This document shows, piece after piece, positions 1 to 10,804 of a stretch of DNA of 64,000 nucleotides (positions are counted from its first letter, which is position 1; the number at the start of each line of letters is the position of its first letter). Origin of the DNA: Metellina segmentata (taxonomy: Eukaryota > Arthropoda > Arachnida > Araneae > Tetragnathidae); contig OX375872.1 of NCBI GenBank assembly GCA_947359465.1, forward strand, positions 140,015,432 to 140,079,431. The letters run 5' to 3'. Both the position numbers and the translations under genes were made by a program. Below the pieces are notes generated by a model. The model did no database searches and was not told the origin of the DNA. It worked only from the letters and a program-made list of their open reading frames with translations.

Positions 1-234
<234 letters not shown>

Positions 235-311
235 GCGCACCCGTCCGAATTTCTCGGAATCGAGGGGTGATGAACTCCATTGTTTCTCCTTAAGTTCAGG
301 GATTCCTTATT

Positions 312-510
312 GGTAATTTCGTAATTTTTAATTAAAGTCGTACTAGAGCAACAGAATGTGCTATTGACGACGTTCCGGGATCAATCCCCTAAGGAAAAGA
401 TCCGATGACAACACCACCCACATCATTTTGAACCACTGTCAGATGACGAGGCAACACCTGAGCTGGCACCCCACTCTCCAAACTTCCACACCAACCCAAC
501 GTTGTGAGGA
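312..510 (-). mobile_element. SINE family 1, 5'-truncated copy
   Basis: Reverse-strand copy of the SINE body that recurs through the window. Reading the minus strand it holds the body from the gtgaggac block through the conserved GCTCAGGTGTTGC and GATTGATCCCGGAACGTCG segments to the tail near 312. The tRNA-like head is missing. It lies only about 280 bp from the dimeric SINE in the opposite orientation. Confidence 0.85.
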
Positions 511-773
511 TTTCTTATGGGATCGGAAAATGTAAAAAGTAAGTTGCAAGATTGTGTATCCCTGATTTTAGGGCAAAATGGTTGATGTGATTGTCATATC
601 AAATAATTGCCTACATGTTGTTCCAGTGTAACGTTAATTAAGATACCAACCTCACTGACTTACGGGAGGGTCATCAAAAAATTATGACAGTTGTCTATCA
701 TATTTTATTTACCATTTTCATATTTTTAACTTATGCTAATTTAATGTGATTGCATTAATTCAACAATTGTTTT

Positions 774-786
774 AATACGTGAATCG
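774..786. repeat. left target-site duplication of dimeric SINE
   Basis: The 13-mer AATACGTGAATCG stands directly before the SINE head and again at 1361-1373 directly after the last SINE tail. A perfect 13-bp direct repeat is what target-primed reverse transcription leaves, and it shows that everything between was inserted as one unit. Confidence 0.8.
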
Positions 787-1360
787 CCGACCAACCGGTA
801 TAGTGGTTAAGGTGTTAGCCTCTAGATCGGAAGGTTCCTGGTTCGAATCCGGGTTCGGGCATGGATGTTTGTAAGTGTATGGTGTAGAGGCGGCTGGTGC
901 ACCTTAAATCTGTCGTGGCCGAAAGTCCTCACGTTGGGTTGGCGTGGAAGTTTGGAGAGTGGGGTGCCAGCTCAGGTGTTGCTTCGTCATCTGACCGTGG
1001 TTCAAAATTACGAGGTGTTGTCCTCGGATCTTTCCCTTAGGGGACTGATCCCGGACCGTCGTCAATAGTACGTTGTGTTGCTCTAGTACGACGTTAACTA
1101 AAAATTACCAATTACCAAACATATTTAGGAAAATCACATAAAAATACTCTATCAAATAAGATCAAAAGCGATTTTTGGGAATTTTTAGTCAAAAATGTTT
1201 GGAAAGTGGGGTGCCAGCTCAGGTGTTTCCTCGTCATCTGACCGTGGTTCAAAATTACGTGGTGTTGTCCTCGGATCTTTCCCTTAGGGGAGTGATCCCG
1301 GACCGTCGTCAATAGCCCGTTGTGTTGCTCTAGTACGACGTAAACTAAAAATTACCAAAA
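787..1360 (+). mobile_element. dimeric SINE (family 1), flanked by 13-bp TSD
   Basis: Monomer 1 (787 to about 1118) has a tRNA-derived head with an A-box-like TATAGTGGTTAAGGTG and a B box GGTTCGAATCC, then the family-1 body and a tail of TTACC units. Monomer 2 (about 1122-1360) has no tRNA head: an unrelated AT-rich leader, containing CACATAAAAATACTCTATC, runs into the same body and tail. The 13-bp duplication brackets both monomers and none is visible between them, so the pair most likely inserted together. Open frames here are not genes; both monomers are pol III-type non-coding retroelements. The same AT-rich leader occurs in the minus-strand copy at 10805-11046. Confidence 0.85.
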
Positions 1361-1565
1361 AATACGTGAATCGATATTAGTGGTAGGCAAGGGCAAAACT
1401 GATTCTAAATTCTCATAATTCAAGCTGTTCCTATATTTCGATTTGTTAATATTCATCACTGAAAAGGTTTTTTCACTCAGAGACTTGCGCATTTTAATGC
1501 ACTATTTCTAGTTGTTTTTATCGACACGATAGAAGTTTCTAAAAAGTTGTCCTAATTGAATTTCA

Positions 1566-1616
1566 GTAGCCCACTGTGTTGCTCCAGTGCGACGTTTGTT
1601 AAAATACCTACCTACC
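1566..1616 (+). mobile_element. SINE family 1, 3' end fragment
   Basis: About 50 bp with the terminal GTTGCTCCAGTGCGACG segment followed by a CCTACCTACC tail. It is the shortest copy seen and belongs to the subgroup whose tail is (TACC)n. Confidence 0.75.
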
Positions 1617-1619
1617 GCA

Positions 1620-2170
1620 AGTTCTCATCCTTTTTCATTTCAATGAATTGAAGCTGTTCTGATTCGTATGCATCTTCAGGCATAATGGTTGCTAAATAAA
1701 TCAGACAGTCATACTTTTTGAAAATCCAAAAAAACGATCCTTGAAAGTTGTGTTTTCAACAAATAGTCTTAAATTTGGGGCAATGAACTTTTCAGAGACG
1801 TTCTTGTAATTAGGAAATTGGACGACACAGCTACTTTGTTGTGTGTGTGCAACTAAAAATAAAACTATTGTTATTTGGCAGAGACAAAATAGCTTGTGTG
1901 GTGAGGCAGGCCGTTAGCAACTCGTTAGGCTGGAACAGTACAGCCTAACATCATATATAAACAAAGGGAGACTAATAAGATAATTAAATGAGTGCTTTTT
2001 GTTGTGTTTGAATTGTGTTTGTAGATGAATCAGGAAATTGGATGATGATTGGTATCATAATTTTAAAATGAGCTATTCCACATCTTTTGGAGACGACATA
2101 ATTTACGTTAGGGATGTGTAGGCTGGATTGACAAATGACAGTCGAAATAGTAAGATCTGAATGGCTAAAA
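1620..2170. other. no recognisable feature
   Basis: AT-rich sequence between a SINE fragment and the first TTAA MITE. No long open frame, known domain, tandem structure or terminal repeat was recognised. Confidence 0.6.
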
Positions 2171-2175
2171 TTTAA

Positions 2176-2763
2176 CTCTATGTGTGGTTTTGACGAGATA
2201 TCTCGTCCATCAAGATATGTCCAATTTTGTTAAAAATGAGATATCTCGTCATCAATATGCTGTCGATATTTTGCTGACGACGAGATTAATATCTGGTCAG
2301 TTTTCTGCTAATGACGAGACATCTCGTCCATCAAAATCTGGTCAGTTTTCTTCTAATGGGTAGATATCTCGTCTTTCATGGTCTGGTCAGTTTTCTTCCA
2401 ATGATGAGGAGACATCTTATCCATCAAGATCTGGTCAGTTTTCTTCTAATGGGTAGATATCTCGTCTTTCATGGTCTGGTCAGTTTTCTTCCAATGATGA
2501 GGAGACATCTTATCCATCAAGATCTGGTCAGTTTTCTTCTAATGGGTAGATATCTCGTCTTTCATGGTCTGGTCAGTTTTCTTCCAATGATGAGGAGACA
2601 TCTTATCCATCAAGATCTGGTCAGTTTTCTTCTAATGGGTAGATATCTCGTCTTTCATGGTCTGGTCAGTTTTCTTCCAATGATGAGGAGACATCTTATC
2701 CATCAAGATCTGGTCAGCTTCGCTAATGACGCCCGATACCTGATCCAGACAACCACCAGGGCA
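2176..2763. mobile_element. TTAA MITE (piggyBac-like), copy 1, expanded
   Basis: The left end follows TTAA at 2172-2175 and reads ctctatgtgtggtttt, then the 16-bp palindrome GACGAGATATCTCGTC at 2192-2207. The right end is AACCACCAGG near 2752-2761, where the expected gggttaa has decayed. The family is defined by TTAA-flanked ends CCCTCCnnGTGGTTnnC and repeated gacgagatatctcgtc/catcaagatctggtcag blocks. TTAA targets and CCCT-type ends suggest mobilisation by a piggyBac-type transposase; no such gene is in the window. This copy is long because of an internal tandem array. Confidence 0.75.
2344..2720. repeat. 93-bp tandem repeat inside MITE copy 1
   Basis: About four nearly identical 93-bp units; the marker TTCTAATGGG starts at 2351, 2444, 2537 and 2630. 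Each unit joins two MITE-type segments, one with AGATATCTCGTC and one with the catcaagatctggtcag block. Because 93 is divisible by three, one frame stays open for 189 codons as a 31-residue repeat. This is a by-product of the array, not a gene. High similarity implies recent expansion. Confidence 0.92.
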
Positions 2764-3255
2764 GCATGTGGCCAGCGTCCCGCGGTCTGTAGATCCCTGG
2801 TCTATGAGAAGGCAAAGATCTGGAGCACACAAGGAATTCCCAGTATCCATCAAAAACAAAAACCTTCTTGTGAGTTTTGAAATATCATTTCCTGTCCTTC
2901 ACAGTGACGCTTATGTTTTATTAAAACCAAAGGGTTGCGATAATCCTTTACTCCAAAAGGAAGCGAAGCAATAACTCAAAGCGTCTGTTTATAATTCCGA
3001 ACAATAAAACATTCGCAATGGCAAGAGAAACCATAAGCCCGTGGTAAAATAGGCGGACCTGTCTTAACCTTTGACATCTTATCTGTTTCGACTCCTACGC
3101 CAAGCAACAAAAAATTTCGACACTGGGTCACATGGCATTCGTTCAGTGAAATAATGGGAGTGGACTCGACCCTGAATCTTTGGTTTTATTTATTGCAAGT
3201 AAAAAAAATGCTTATTCATGCGCCACTAGTTTCTAATTTCCATCTTCGCTAATTA
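2764..3255. other. no recognisable feature
   Basis: Sequence to the right of the first MITE. Two short open frames cross it but neither resembles a known family. No repeat structure was recognised. Confidence 0.55.
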
Positions 3256-3259
3256 TTCC

Positions 3260-4640
3260 AAAACTCCGAGTTTGGTTTAAATTATACGATTTTAGAATTC
3301 CAAAGGATTGTGCACCTGTGTTAAGATGTTTGTATTTCCTGCTTTGGGTAATTTAAATGTAGTGGAGTTTTTATTTTGTACTATGGATATCATTCCACCT
3401 TTTTGAATTATTGACATCATGCGGGCGTTTTGTATTATAGATATCATTGGCATTATAGAAATTTGTATTTGATGGTTGGAATTCATACAATTTGCTTTCA
3501 GTGAAACTCGTTTGAATTATGGATATGAATGGCATAGATTAGTATAAATTTAAATTCGATAATTTGAAAATTCAGTGAAACTTCTTTGAAATGGAAATCA
3601 TTCGACCTTTTTGTAAGATAGATATAAATTTCATGCATTGAAAAATGATACGAATTCGGTGATTTGAATGCAGATATTCGGAAAATTTGAATGTAGTGAA
3701 ACTTTTTTAACTATGAATATCATTGGCATGAATTTGTATAGATTTGATCTCAATTATTTGAATGTATCCATGCCAATTATCAAATTCAATATGATATCCT
3801 TAATTCAAAAAGGTAAAACGATATCCTCTATATAATTCAAAAGGGTTAACTCATATCCATAGTTTAAAGACATTTCACTGCATTCAAGTTATTCAAACAG
3901 TCTTTAAACTATGGATATGATTTAACCTTTTTGAATTATATGGATATCATTTTACCTTTTTGAATTTTGGATATGATATTGAAATTTGATACTTGGAATG
4001 GATTCATATAAATTTTCATTCGAAAATTTGAACTCAGATAATTCGAATTATTCGAATAATTTGAATGCAATGACAATTTTGAATTATGGATATCATTCGA
4101 ACCTATTCAACTATATGGATAACATTAGCATGGACTTGTAGTACATATTTCAATTTGACAATTTGAATGACAACTTCTACGAATTATGTTTCGCTTTTTT
4201 TGCCATTTTGAATTATGGATGTCACTGGCATGGATGTGCACAGATTTCAATTCGACGTCAATGTAGGGTGTTGTCACTTGAAATAAAGAAGTTAGTACGG
4301 ATTTAATATGGTTGCTTGAGTTTTTAGAAAAAGAGCAGTGGAACGATCCCCAAGCTAGGCCGAACAGGAAACAAAACACACTCGAGTTTACTTTCAATCC
4401 ATAGATTTCGAATTCAAAACGATTGTGTGAATTTCTTGTTTATCACAAAGATAATTCGAATAATTTATATGTAGTGCAACGTTTTGAGAAGTATGGAAAT
4501 ACGGATATCACTCGGCCCTTTTGAATTAAAAATATTATTAGTATGTGGATTTCTACAGATTTGAATTTGGCTTCAGTGTAGGGTTTTGACATCTGAAAAT
4601 ATGAAATTTGCTTGCAATTGATTTAAAGACGGCATGGAAT
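3260..4640. repeat. degenerate repeat region, GAATTATGGATATCATT motif
   Basis: The phrase attatggatatcattggcatgg recurs in degenerate form with variants of attcgaataatttgaatgtagtg at roughly 3379, 3517, 3710, 3907, 3941, 4085, 4212 and 4500. Spacing is irregular, so this is a decayed or rearranged array. A large inverted repeat lies inside at 3778-3992. Confidence 0.75.
3778..3992. repeat. large inverted repeat, ~92-bp arms, 30-bp spacer
   Basis: The left arm 3778-3870 and right arm 3901-3992 are reverse complements with only scattered mismatches and a small indel. At the centre TAGTTTAAAGA meets TCTTTAAACTA across a 30-bp spacer. The arms consist of the local atatggatatcattt repeat, so an inverted duplication inside the array is the simplest origin. 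Confidence 0.88.
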
Positions 4641-4866
4641 CTTTATACATTTGAATTTATAGGTGTGTTATTCTTCTGAATTTGCTCGATAGTGCAATGA
4701 TGTCCAGATAAACTGGGGTGTTCAGCTATTTCTTCCTGATATACCATATAACCAGGGCAATTATTTTGACCACCTTAATAATGGTAGAAAATATCCAATA
4801 AAACGCATTTATGATCCAAAATACAACAAAACTGATATTTTTTTTTTTTACAAAACGTTTTATTAA

Positions 4867-4944
4867 CCCTCTAGGTGGTTTCGACGATATATCTCGTCCG
4901 CTAACATTTGACCAATTTTGCTAATTAGGCAACCATCGGGCGGG
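4867..4944. mobile_element. TTAA MITE copy 2 (short)
   Basis: Left flank TTAA at 4863-4866, left end CCCTCTAGGTGGTTTCGACG, right end AACCATCGGGCGGG and right flank TTGA at 4945-4948. At about 78 bp it is the smallest member. Its left end also pairs well with the right end at 5459, so 4867-5459 could be one larger element. Confidence 0.75.
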
Positions 4945-5335
4945 TTGAAAGAGGTTCTTGAAACCAGAAACGTATCCAAGCATTCCTCATACGACAAAAA
5001 AATTAAATTCGTACATTTTCCTAGTCAAACTGAAAGTCTTCAATTTGTTAAAGAAAAATAGGTCGTATAAAAGAAATCGATAAAAAAATGCAATTTATAT
5101 CAGTCCATAATTGTGCAGCACAACGAAATCCATGAACATATTTTTAAGAGAATGATATTCTATGACCTCTGGGGAGGGGGCAGCTTTAAGCATTGACCTT
5201 CTTGATGGTTTATCTTTGTGTTTGAAACTGCCTTGTAGTGGCCAGTCTCTAATGCAAAAACCTGTTCCAAACTATCCCCAGATTCTGGGCAATGTACAGT
5301 TTGTTTTCCTACTTGGTTCTTCATTCCCTAATTTT

Positions 5336-5459
5336 GTCTCAACGAGGTAACTCGTAATTTGTAAAATTGATTAGATCGTGATGGACGAGATATCTCATCA
5401 TTAGCGAAAATGACAGGATATTGATGGACGAGTTATCTCGTCGAAAACACTAGGAGGGT
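5336..5459. mobile_element. TTAA MITE copy 3, left end unclear
   Basis: The right end reads TCGTCGAAAACACTAGGAGGG followed by TTAA at 5460-5463, preceded by two gatggacgag-type blocks. The left boundary near 5336 is not clear; the block CAACGAGGTAACTCGTAATT marks its beginning approximately. Confidence 0.7.
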
Positions 5460-5523
5460 TAAAAGATCCTTTATTGTTTTGCTGAAATTGCAGAAGCACG
5501 GTTACTCTATTCAATCTTCGTAA

Positions 5524-5812
5524 CCCTTCTGGTCTTGACGAGGTATCTTGTCATTATAAAAACTAACCAGATCTTGTTGGACGATATATCTCGTCATTAG
5601 AAGAAGACGCGATTCCTCTCATTAGAAGAAAATTGCCCATAACTTGATTTCGTGACACAAAAATTCGGCAATATCTTGATTTTGTCATACAAAAAAATCG
5701 GCAATATCTTGATTTTGTCATACAAAAAAATCGCCAATATCTTGATTTTGTCATACAAAAAAATCGGCAATATCTTGATGGACGAAATATCTTGTTGAAA
5801 CCTCTTGAAAGG
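5524..5812. mobile_element. TTAA MITE copy 4 with internal 33-bp repeats
   Basis: Left end CCCTTCTGGTCTTGACGAGG after gTAA; right end AACCTCTTGAAAGG followed by TTAA at 5813-5816. Inside, a 33-bp unit containing CAATATCTTGATTTTGTC repeats about four times from roughly 5650 to 5780. This is a second family member that grew by internal tandem duplication, with a different unit length from copy 1. Confidence 0.85.
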
Positions 5813-5819
5813 TTAAATC

Positions 5820-6480
5820 TAAATAGCTGTCGAGTAGCCAAAAATTACCATAGTGACAAACCCAAACATATCTGAAATTTTAAAGAAAAAGTTTTTTGTT
5901 CATGGTTTGAAGAGAATTCACTCAAAAATGCACTAATGAACACCAATGTATGCAAAATACTGATTCAAAAATGTTCAAGTGTTTCAAGGTGTATGTATGT
6001 ATGCACTAGAAATCACGAAAATCGACCAGAATATCAATAATTTTTTTTTATTAATTAAAAATATTTACACGTTTTTATTCACCCGAGTAAGTTTTGTCCG
6101 GCCAAAAGATTCAAATTCACCAAAATGAAGTTTTAGTTATGACTACATGTACCACATCCAAGAATTAAATATAGCTAAAACGATTGAATTAGAACCCTCA
6201 AGAGGACAAGGAAATGAAGTTTACGGGTAATAAATCCCTCGCAAATGGTCTTGTTCCAAAAAGCTAGTCTCAGAACTTGAAAGTCTCGTAATTAACATTC
6301 AGGAAGAAGCTAAAGTCGGGAGTTATGTGGCAAAGGGATCTGTTTCGAAAGATTTGTAACCACCGAATCCTGTGTAGTGCGTAATAATCACTCACCTGGT
6401 TTATTTAAAGGTAACGGAACAGACCCTTTAACAGAAAATGCGGTTAGCTTGATGTTGATGTTACGAATTGAAAAACGAAT
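5820..6480. other. no recognisable feature
   Basis: AT-rich, no long frame, no recognised domain and no repeat structure. Confidence 0.55.
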
Positions 6481-6484
6481 ATTT

Positions 6485-7640
6485 TTCTACATTGTGAAAA
6501 GCAGAGCATTACTAACATTTCTGTCTACGAATTGAAAACATTTCTGTCTACGAATTGAAAGTATTTTTGTCTACGAATTAAAAACATTTCTGTCTACGAA
6601 TTGAAAATATTTCTGCCTACGAATTGAAAACATTTCTGTTGACGAAAGAAAAACAGAACATTGATGACATTTCTGTCTACGAATTGAAAATTTTTCTGTT
6701 GACGAAAGAAAAACAGAACATTGATGACATTTCTGTCTACGAATTGAAAATATTTCTGTTGACGAAAGAAAAACAGAACATTGATGACATTTCTGTCTAC
6801 GAATTGAAAACATTTCTGTTGACGAAAGAAAAACAGAACATTGATGACATTTCTGTCTACGAATTGAAAACATTTCTGTTGACGAAAGAAAAACAGAACA
6901 TTGATGACATTTCTGTCTACGAATTGAAAACATTTCTGTTGACGAAAGAAAAACAGAACATTGATGACATTTCTGTCTACGAATTGAAAATATTTCTGTT
7001 GACGAGATGAAAAGCAGAACATTGATGACATTTCTGTCTACGAATTGAAAACTTTTCTGTCTACGAATTGAAAACATTTCTGTTGACGAAATGAAGAAAG
7101 CATTGAAAATATTTTCTGCGAATTGAAAAGCAGAGGATTGAAAACACTTGTCTACGAAATGAAAACTTTTCTGCCTACGAACTGAAAACACTTATGACTA
7201 CGAAATGAAAATACTTCTGTCTACGAAATGAAAACTCTTCTGACTACGAAATGAAGAGTGAAGCATTTAAAACATTTGCCTACAAATTGAAAAGCAAGCA
7301 GGGTGCTGAAAACATTTCAATCTACGAATTCAAAAAATTTCTGTCGACTAATTGAAAACCGAAGCAATGAATACATTTATGTCTACCAATTTAAAAGCGG
7401 TGCATTGAAAACATTTCTGTCTGCGAATTCAAAAGAAAATCAATGAAAACATTTTTGTCTGCGAATTCAAAAGAAAATCAATGAAAACAGTTCTGTCCAT
7501 GAATTAAAAAGCAAAGCATGGAAAACGTTTCTGTCTACGAATTGAAAACCAAATCATTAAACACATTTGTCTGCGAATTCAAAAGAAAACCAGTGAGAAC
7601 ATTTCTGTTTACGATTTAAAAAGACAATCATTGAATCTGC
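6485..7640. repeat. 60-bp tandem array with decayed flanks
   Basis: The core at about 6640-7020 holds six nearly identical 60-bp units, each containing GACATTTCTGTCTACGAATT and TGTTGACGAAAG. Flanks to about 6485 and 7640 are degenerate versions of the catttctgtctacgaattgaaaa phrase with irregular spacing. The unit is a multiple of three and stop-poor, so long repetitive frames appear on both strands; they are artefacts. Confidence 0.93.
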
Positions 7641-8470
7641 TGCGAATTATACACAGTTAAATATTGTATTTAAAGCATTACTTACAGTGAGTTATTACTA
7701 TACTAACAGTTTTAATAATGGCTTCACTGAGAGAATATGCCTGATAAAAGTATTGGCATGCTCACAGAACACATATTTTTCTTTGCTAACAGTTCATTGT
7801 TATGCTTTAGAAGCTTTTTGCGTTTGATTTTGTGATGCTTAATTACTTAATTTTTGAAGTTAGCAACTTATTTAAGAATGCGGATTTCGTTTTTTACTGC
7901 TAAAACATAGTATTTGATAGTGAGGGGTATACTTACCGTCCATGTACGCCTAGAAGCCCCCAACATCCCTAGATGAAAAAAAAAATTTAATTCGGAAAAA
8001 TCGTGTAGCAAAAAATAATAATTTGTAAAAATTAACTCAGTTTTATTATTTTAATAACTCCTTAACTTAAATTTGAGTGTGATGTTAGTTTCTGTTTTAA
8101 AGTCTTTGATTTTAGCCACATGAAACCAATTAGGGAATGCGAACGCTCAGCTTCTAATGCAAGCCATACATTTGTTGAATACGTGCCTCTAGATACTAAA
8201 TTGGCTGAAATACGCTTAACGACGTGTTTTCTGTACAGAAACGTAGTACGCATGCACATGACTTACGTTACACATGCTGCTCCAGTATGTAGCTGGGCTA
8301 ATGGTTTCCTACCATGATTGGTTGATGGTGTTTGTTATGCGCAATGGGTACATTTCCTTCCTCTCCATGCTTCCGATTGAAGCTAGCATCCAGTTAAGAA
8401 TTGGTCCTTGTGCATGGTCTATCATTCTCTCCTCCTTTTCCCATGTCTGAGCGGGTTTGCCCATTGCGCT
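7641..8470. other. no recognised gene
   Basis: A mostly unique stretch. A 65-codon open frame at 8120-8317 on the plus strand has mixed composition but matches no family I know, and an equally long frame lies opposite it. No repeat boundaries were recognised. Confidence 0.45.
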
Positions 8471-8472
8471 AG

Positions 8473-9630
8473 CAACCATAGAGGAAATATAAAAATAGAA
8501 TGAGCAATGGTAACCTTGTTATATGGCCAGTATCATCTGACCCAAACTAGTTGTAACGTTACCCTTACGGCCGTATTCACAAGTCCGAGTTAACTCGAGG
8601 ATCAACGATAATCCGCGAGTTATCGAAAAAACCGTATTCGCAAGTCCTGATCCGTGGTTTAAACTGCCGTTTCGGTGTTACATTTTGATCCTCCGAAATC
8701 GGCGAGTTAACTCGCGAGTTACATTTAACGCATGCGCAGTACCATCTTTTTGGAAAAGCAAAATGGAGGACACATTTCATTCTATGCTCAATTACAGTAT
8801 TCTTTCGACGACTGGACTGGATCTGTCATTACGGAGCACCTTCTACATAGCAGCTCCATCTCATCATCATAATATTGCTTAAATGGAAAAATTTAAACAT
8901 ATTTTTATTGAAATTCAAAAGAAAAATGAAAATAAAGGTAGCTGCGTAAATCTTAAACAAGCAGCTTAGCGAAAAGATAGATGGCGCCACCTCTGTCCTA
9001 TAAGCCGGAGAGAGCGAACGGTAGAAAACGACCATGGCAGATACAAAAATTCGTCGTAGAATAAAAATTATTCTGTTGATTTATTACGAATGAAAGAAAA
9101 TTGACAATGCAAGTTACTTTTCACGACACCAACACACACCCATACTGACAAGTATAAAGATAATCAGATTACATACATCTGTCAAGACATTGTGTACAAT
9201 TCTTTCTTGCCAAATTTAGGTTTCCATAAAAATCCAATTTGAAATTAAATACCTTTGCATTTCTTTTCCCAACCCCATATTAAAATGCTGTGCGAGTCCT
9301 ATTTATTCACAATTTGGAATCAATTCTACGGTGAAGTACGTGCTTGATCAGTATGAATGCATATTGGGGCGTCGTAACCAATGTAAACAATACCACGTGA
9401 TCGTGAGGTAGCCAATCACAGCGAGCGTCTCATTTTAATCCCCGGATCACTTAACACGCCGTTTGAGAATGCCGTTTTTGATAATCCTCGAGTTAACTCT
9501 TACTCGCGAATCAACTGATTCTCGAGTTAACTCGAGACTTGTGAATATGGCCGTACCTCTCCCAAGATGTTATGTCGCCAAAGGAGGCGATACAATGCCA
9601 AAGAGGTCAATCAAGTTAATTTTCCCACAG
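8473..9630 (+). mobile_element. repeat X copy, split by a later insertion
   Basis: The left part 8473-8567 carries ACCATAGAGGAAATATAAAA and TAGTTGTAACGTTACC. The right part 9554-9630 carries AGATGTTATGTCGCC and GATGCCAAA-like blocks. Both match, in order, the uninterrupted copy at 47927-48360, so the 986-bp element at 8568-9553 jumped into this repeat. About 190 bp of X present at 47927-48360 is absent, so this copy also lost its middle. The nature of X is unknown. Confidence 0.75.
8568..9553. mobile_element. TIR element with CGGCCGTATTCAC ends (ISL2EU-like?)
   Basis: Left end CGGCCGTATTCACAAGTC followed by cgagttaactcgagg; right end the reverse complement, CTCGAGTTAACTCGAGACTT then GTGAATATGGCCG. 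It is flanked by TA on both sides (8566-8567, 9554-9555); CCT outside the TA is also duplicated, so the TSD length is ambiguous. Similar ggccgtattca ends with a TA target occur in ISL2EU/PIF-type elements, hence the tentative label. The 986-bp interior has no transposase that I can recognise. Its host is repeat X, giving a relative age. Confidence 0.75.
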
Positions 9631-9635
9631 AACAG

Positions 9636-9823
9636 CCACCTTCAAGTTGAAGGCGGCGCTGGTTCGATTCCTGTCAGGTGCTTTTCTCCCTGGGTGTATT
9701 TCTCTCTTCTGTGTCAGTGAAACTTATATTGTGTGTGTCTATTACTTGGTATTGTATGTCTTGTGTTTGGTGCAGCAAGGCTAAATATGGCCTTTGTGCA
9801 ATAAAATCCCCAAACCAACCACA
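9636..9823 (+). mobile_element. SINE family 2 copy
   Basis: Contains a B-box-like GGTTCGATTCC, the stretch GGGTGTATTTCTCTCTTCTG, and the family tail with TGTCTTGTGTTTGG and AAATATGGCC. At least eight other copies or fragments share the tail. It is non-coding; overlapping open frames are incidental. Confidence 0.75.
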
Positions 9824-9985
9824 GAACAGCTACGTGACACCTAGTGGACAGCATAGGCATGATGCCTGTCAGATTCGATTCCTCCCGGGATATATTTCTT
9901 TATTTTGTGTCAGTAAAGCTTTCCTTGTGTGTGTGTATTCCCATTTACTTGACGTAATAAAGCTCCTCCGCTAAAAACCCAAACG
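9824..9985 (+). mobile_element. SINE family 2, second adjacent copy
   Basis: Directly follows the previous copy in the same orientation and carries CAGATTCGATTCCTCCCGGG, then the tgtgtcagtaaagctttccttgtgtgtg stretch. The tail is altered and lacks most of the atggccc segment. The pair could be a tandem or two insertions. Confidence 0.65.
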
Positions 9986-10627
9986 AACCAACTCCTTTCC
10001 CCTACGTGCTAAAATATTAACAACTCGAAGGGCATTTTCAGTGTTTGGAGCATCTACAAGATTAGATAAAATGACCATCTCTCTCAAACCACTAAAGTTA
10101 ACCCTTCTTTGCATAATGGTGGAAATTTCCATCATAACATTGAATGCCCAAAAATTATATAAAAGAACAAGTTCACTTTAAGTTGATCGTGTCTAGATAC
10201 CTTTTTAATGTCCATTGTATAAAAAAACCATAGCTGTCAAAAATAAGCAAGTGTCACTATCAGTAAAACGAGCTTGAAGTTGTCATTCCGCTGTTTGTTG
10301 TAGTTGCAAGAAACGTATGATTTCGTTTTTAATTTTGTTTTATTATATTTGAGTTTCTATTGCTAGAAAAGTGAAAATGAGTGGAAGAAAGGTTTGTAAC
10401 ATGTGTTTCTGTTATTTTTAGAGCAATTTCTGAAAAAGTTTGCGTTTAATTTAAAAAATACTACATGATACCATCATATTGTTTTTTGCTAAATTTATAC
10501 TATAAATATATACTAAGATTTTTTTTAACCATTTTTCCTTTAATTTTGAACATGAACTGTATCACCTTGATTTATTTCACCAGTAAAGAAAAAATCATGC
10601 AAAGAAGGGTTGAAGGAGGTAAGGTAA
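9986..10627. other. no recognisable feature
   Basis: AT-rich with many short homopolymer runs. No long frame, repeat unit or terminal repeat was recognised. Confidence 0.55.
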
Positions 10628-10760
10628 GGTAAGTAATTTTAAATAACGTCGTACTAGAGCAATACAACGGGCTATTGACAACGGTCCGGGATCAATCCCC
10701 TAAGGGAAAGATCCGAGGATAATACCACGTAATTTTGAACTACGTTCAAATGACGAGAAA
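10628..10760 (-). mobile_element. SINE family 1, 3' fragment
   Basis: Minus-strand fragment with GTCGTACTAGAGCAATACAA and CGGTCCGGGATCAATCCCC, ending in the middle of the body near 10760. No head is present. Confidence 0.8.
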
Positions 10761-10804
10761 GTTAAGATATCCGAACCCGTTGAGAATATCATTTTTGTCC
10801 AAAT

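Noticed and set aside
787..861. tRNA gene
   Set aside because: A and B boxes are present but the acceptor ends do not pair properly and the sequence continues into a SINE body in every copy.
2311..2880. 189-codon open frame with a 31-residue repeat
   Set aside because: It is read through the 93-bp array in a MITE; the unit length is divisible by three. No protein family, and the repeat explains the openness.
4715..4800. Tc1 TIR fragment (AATTATTTTGACCACC)
   Set aside because: Resembles a Tc1 end slightly, but no partner end or transposase is nearby and the match is short.
6571..7191. Long repetitive frames on both strands (up to 206 codons)
   Set aside because: They come from the 60-bp array, open in several frames at once, a sign of periodicity rather than coding.
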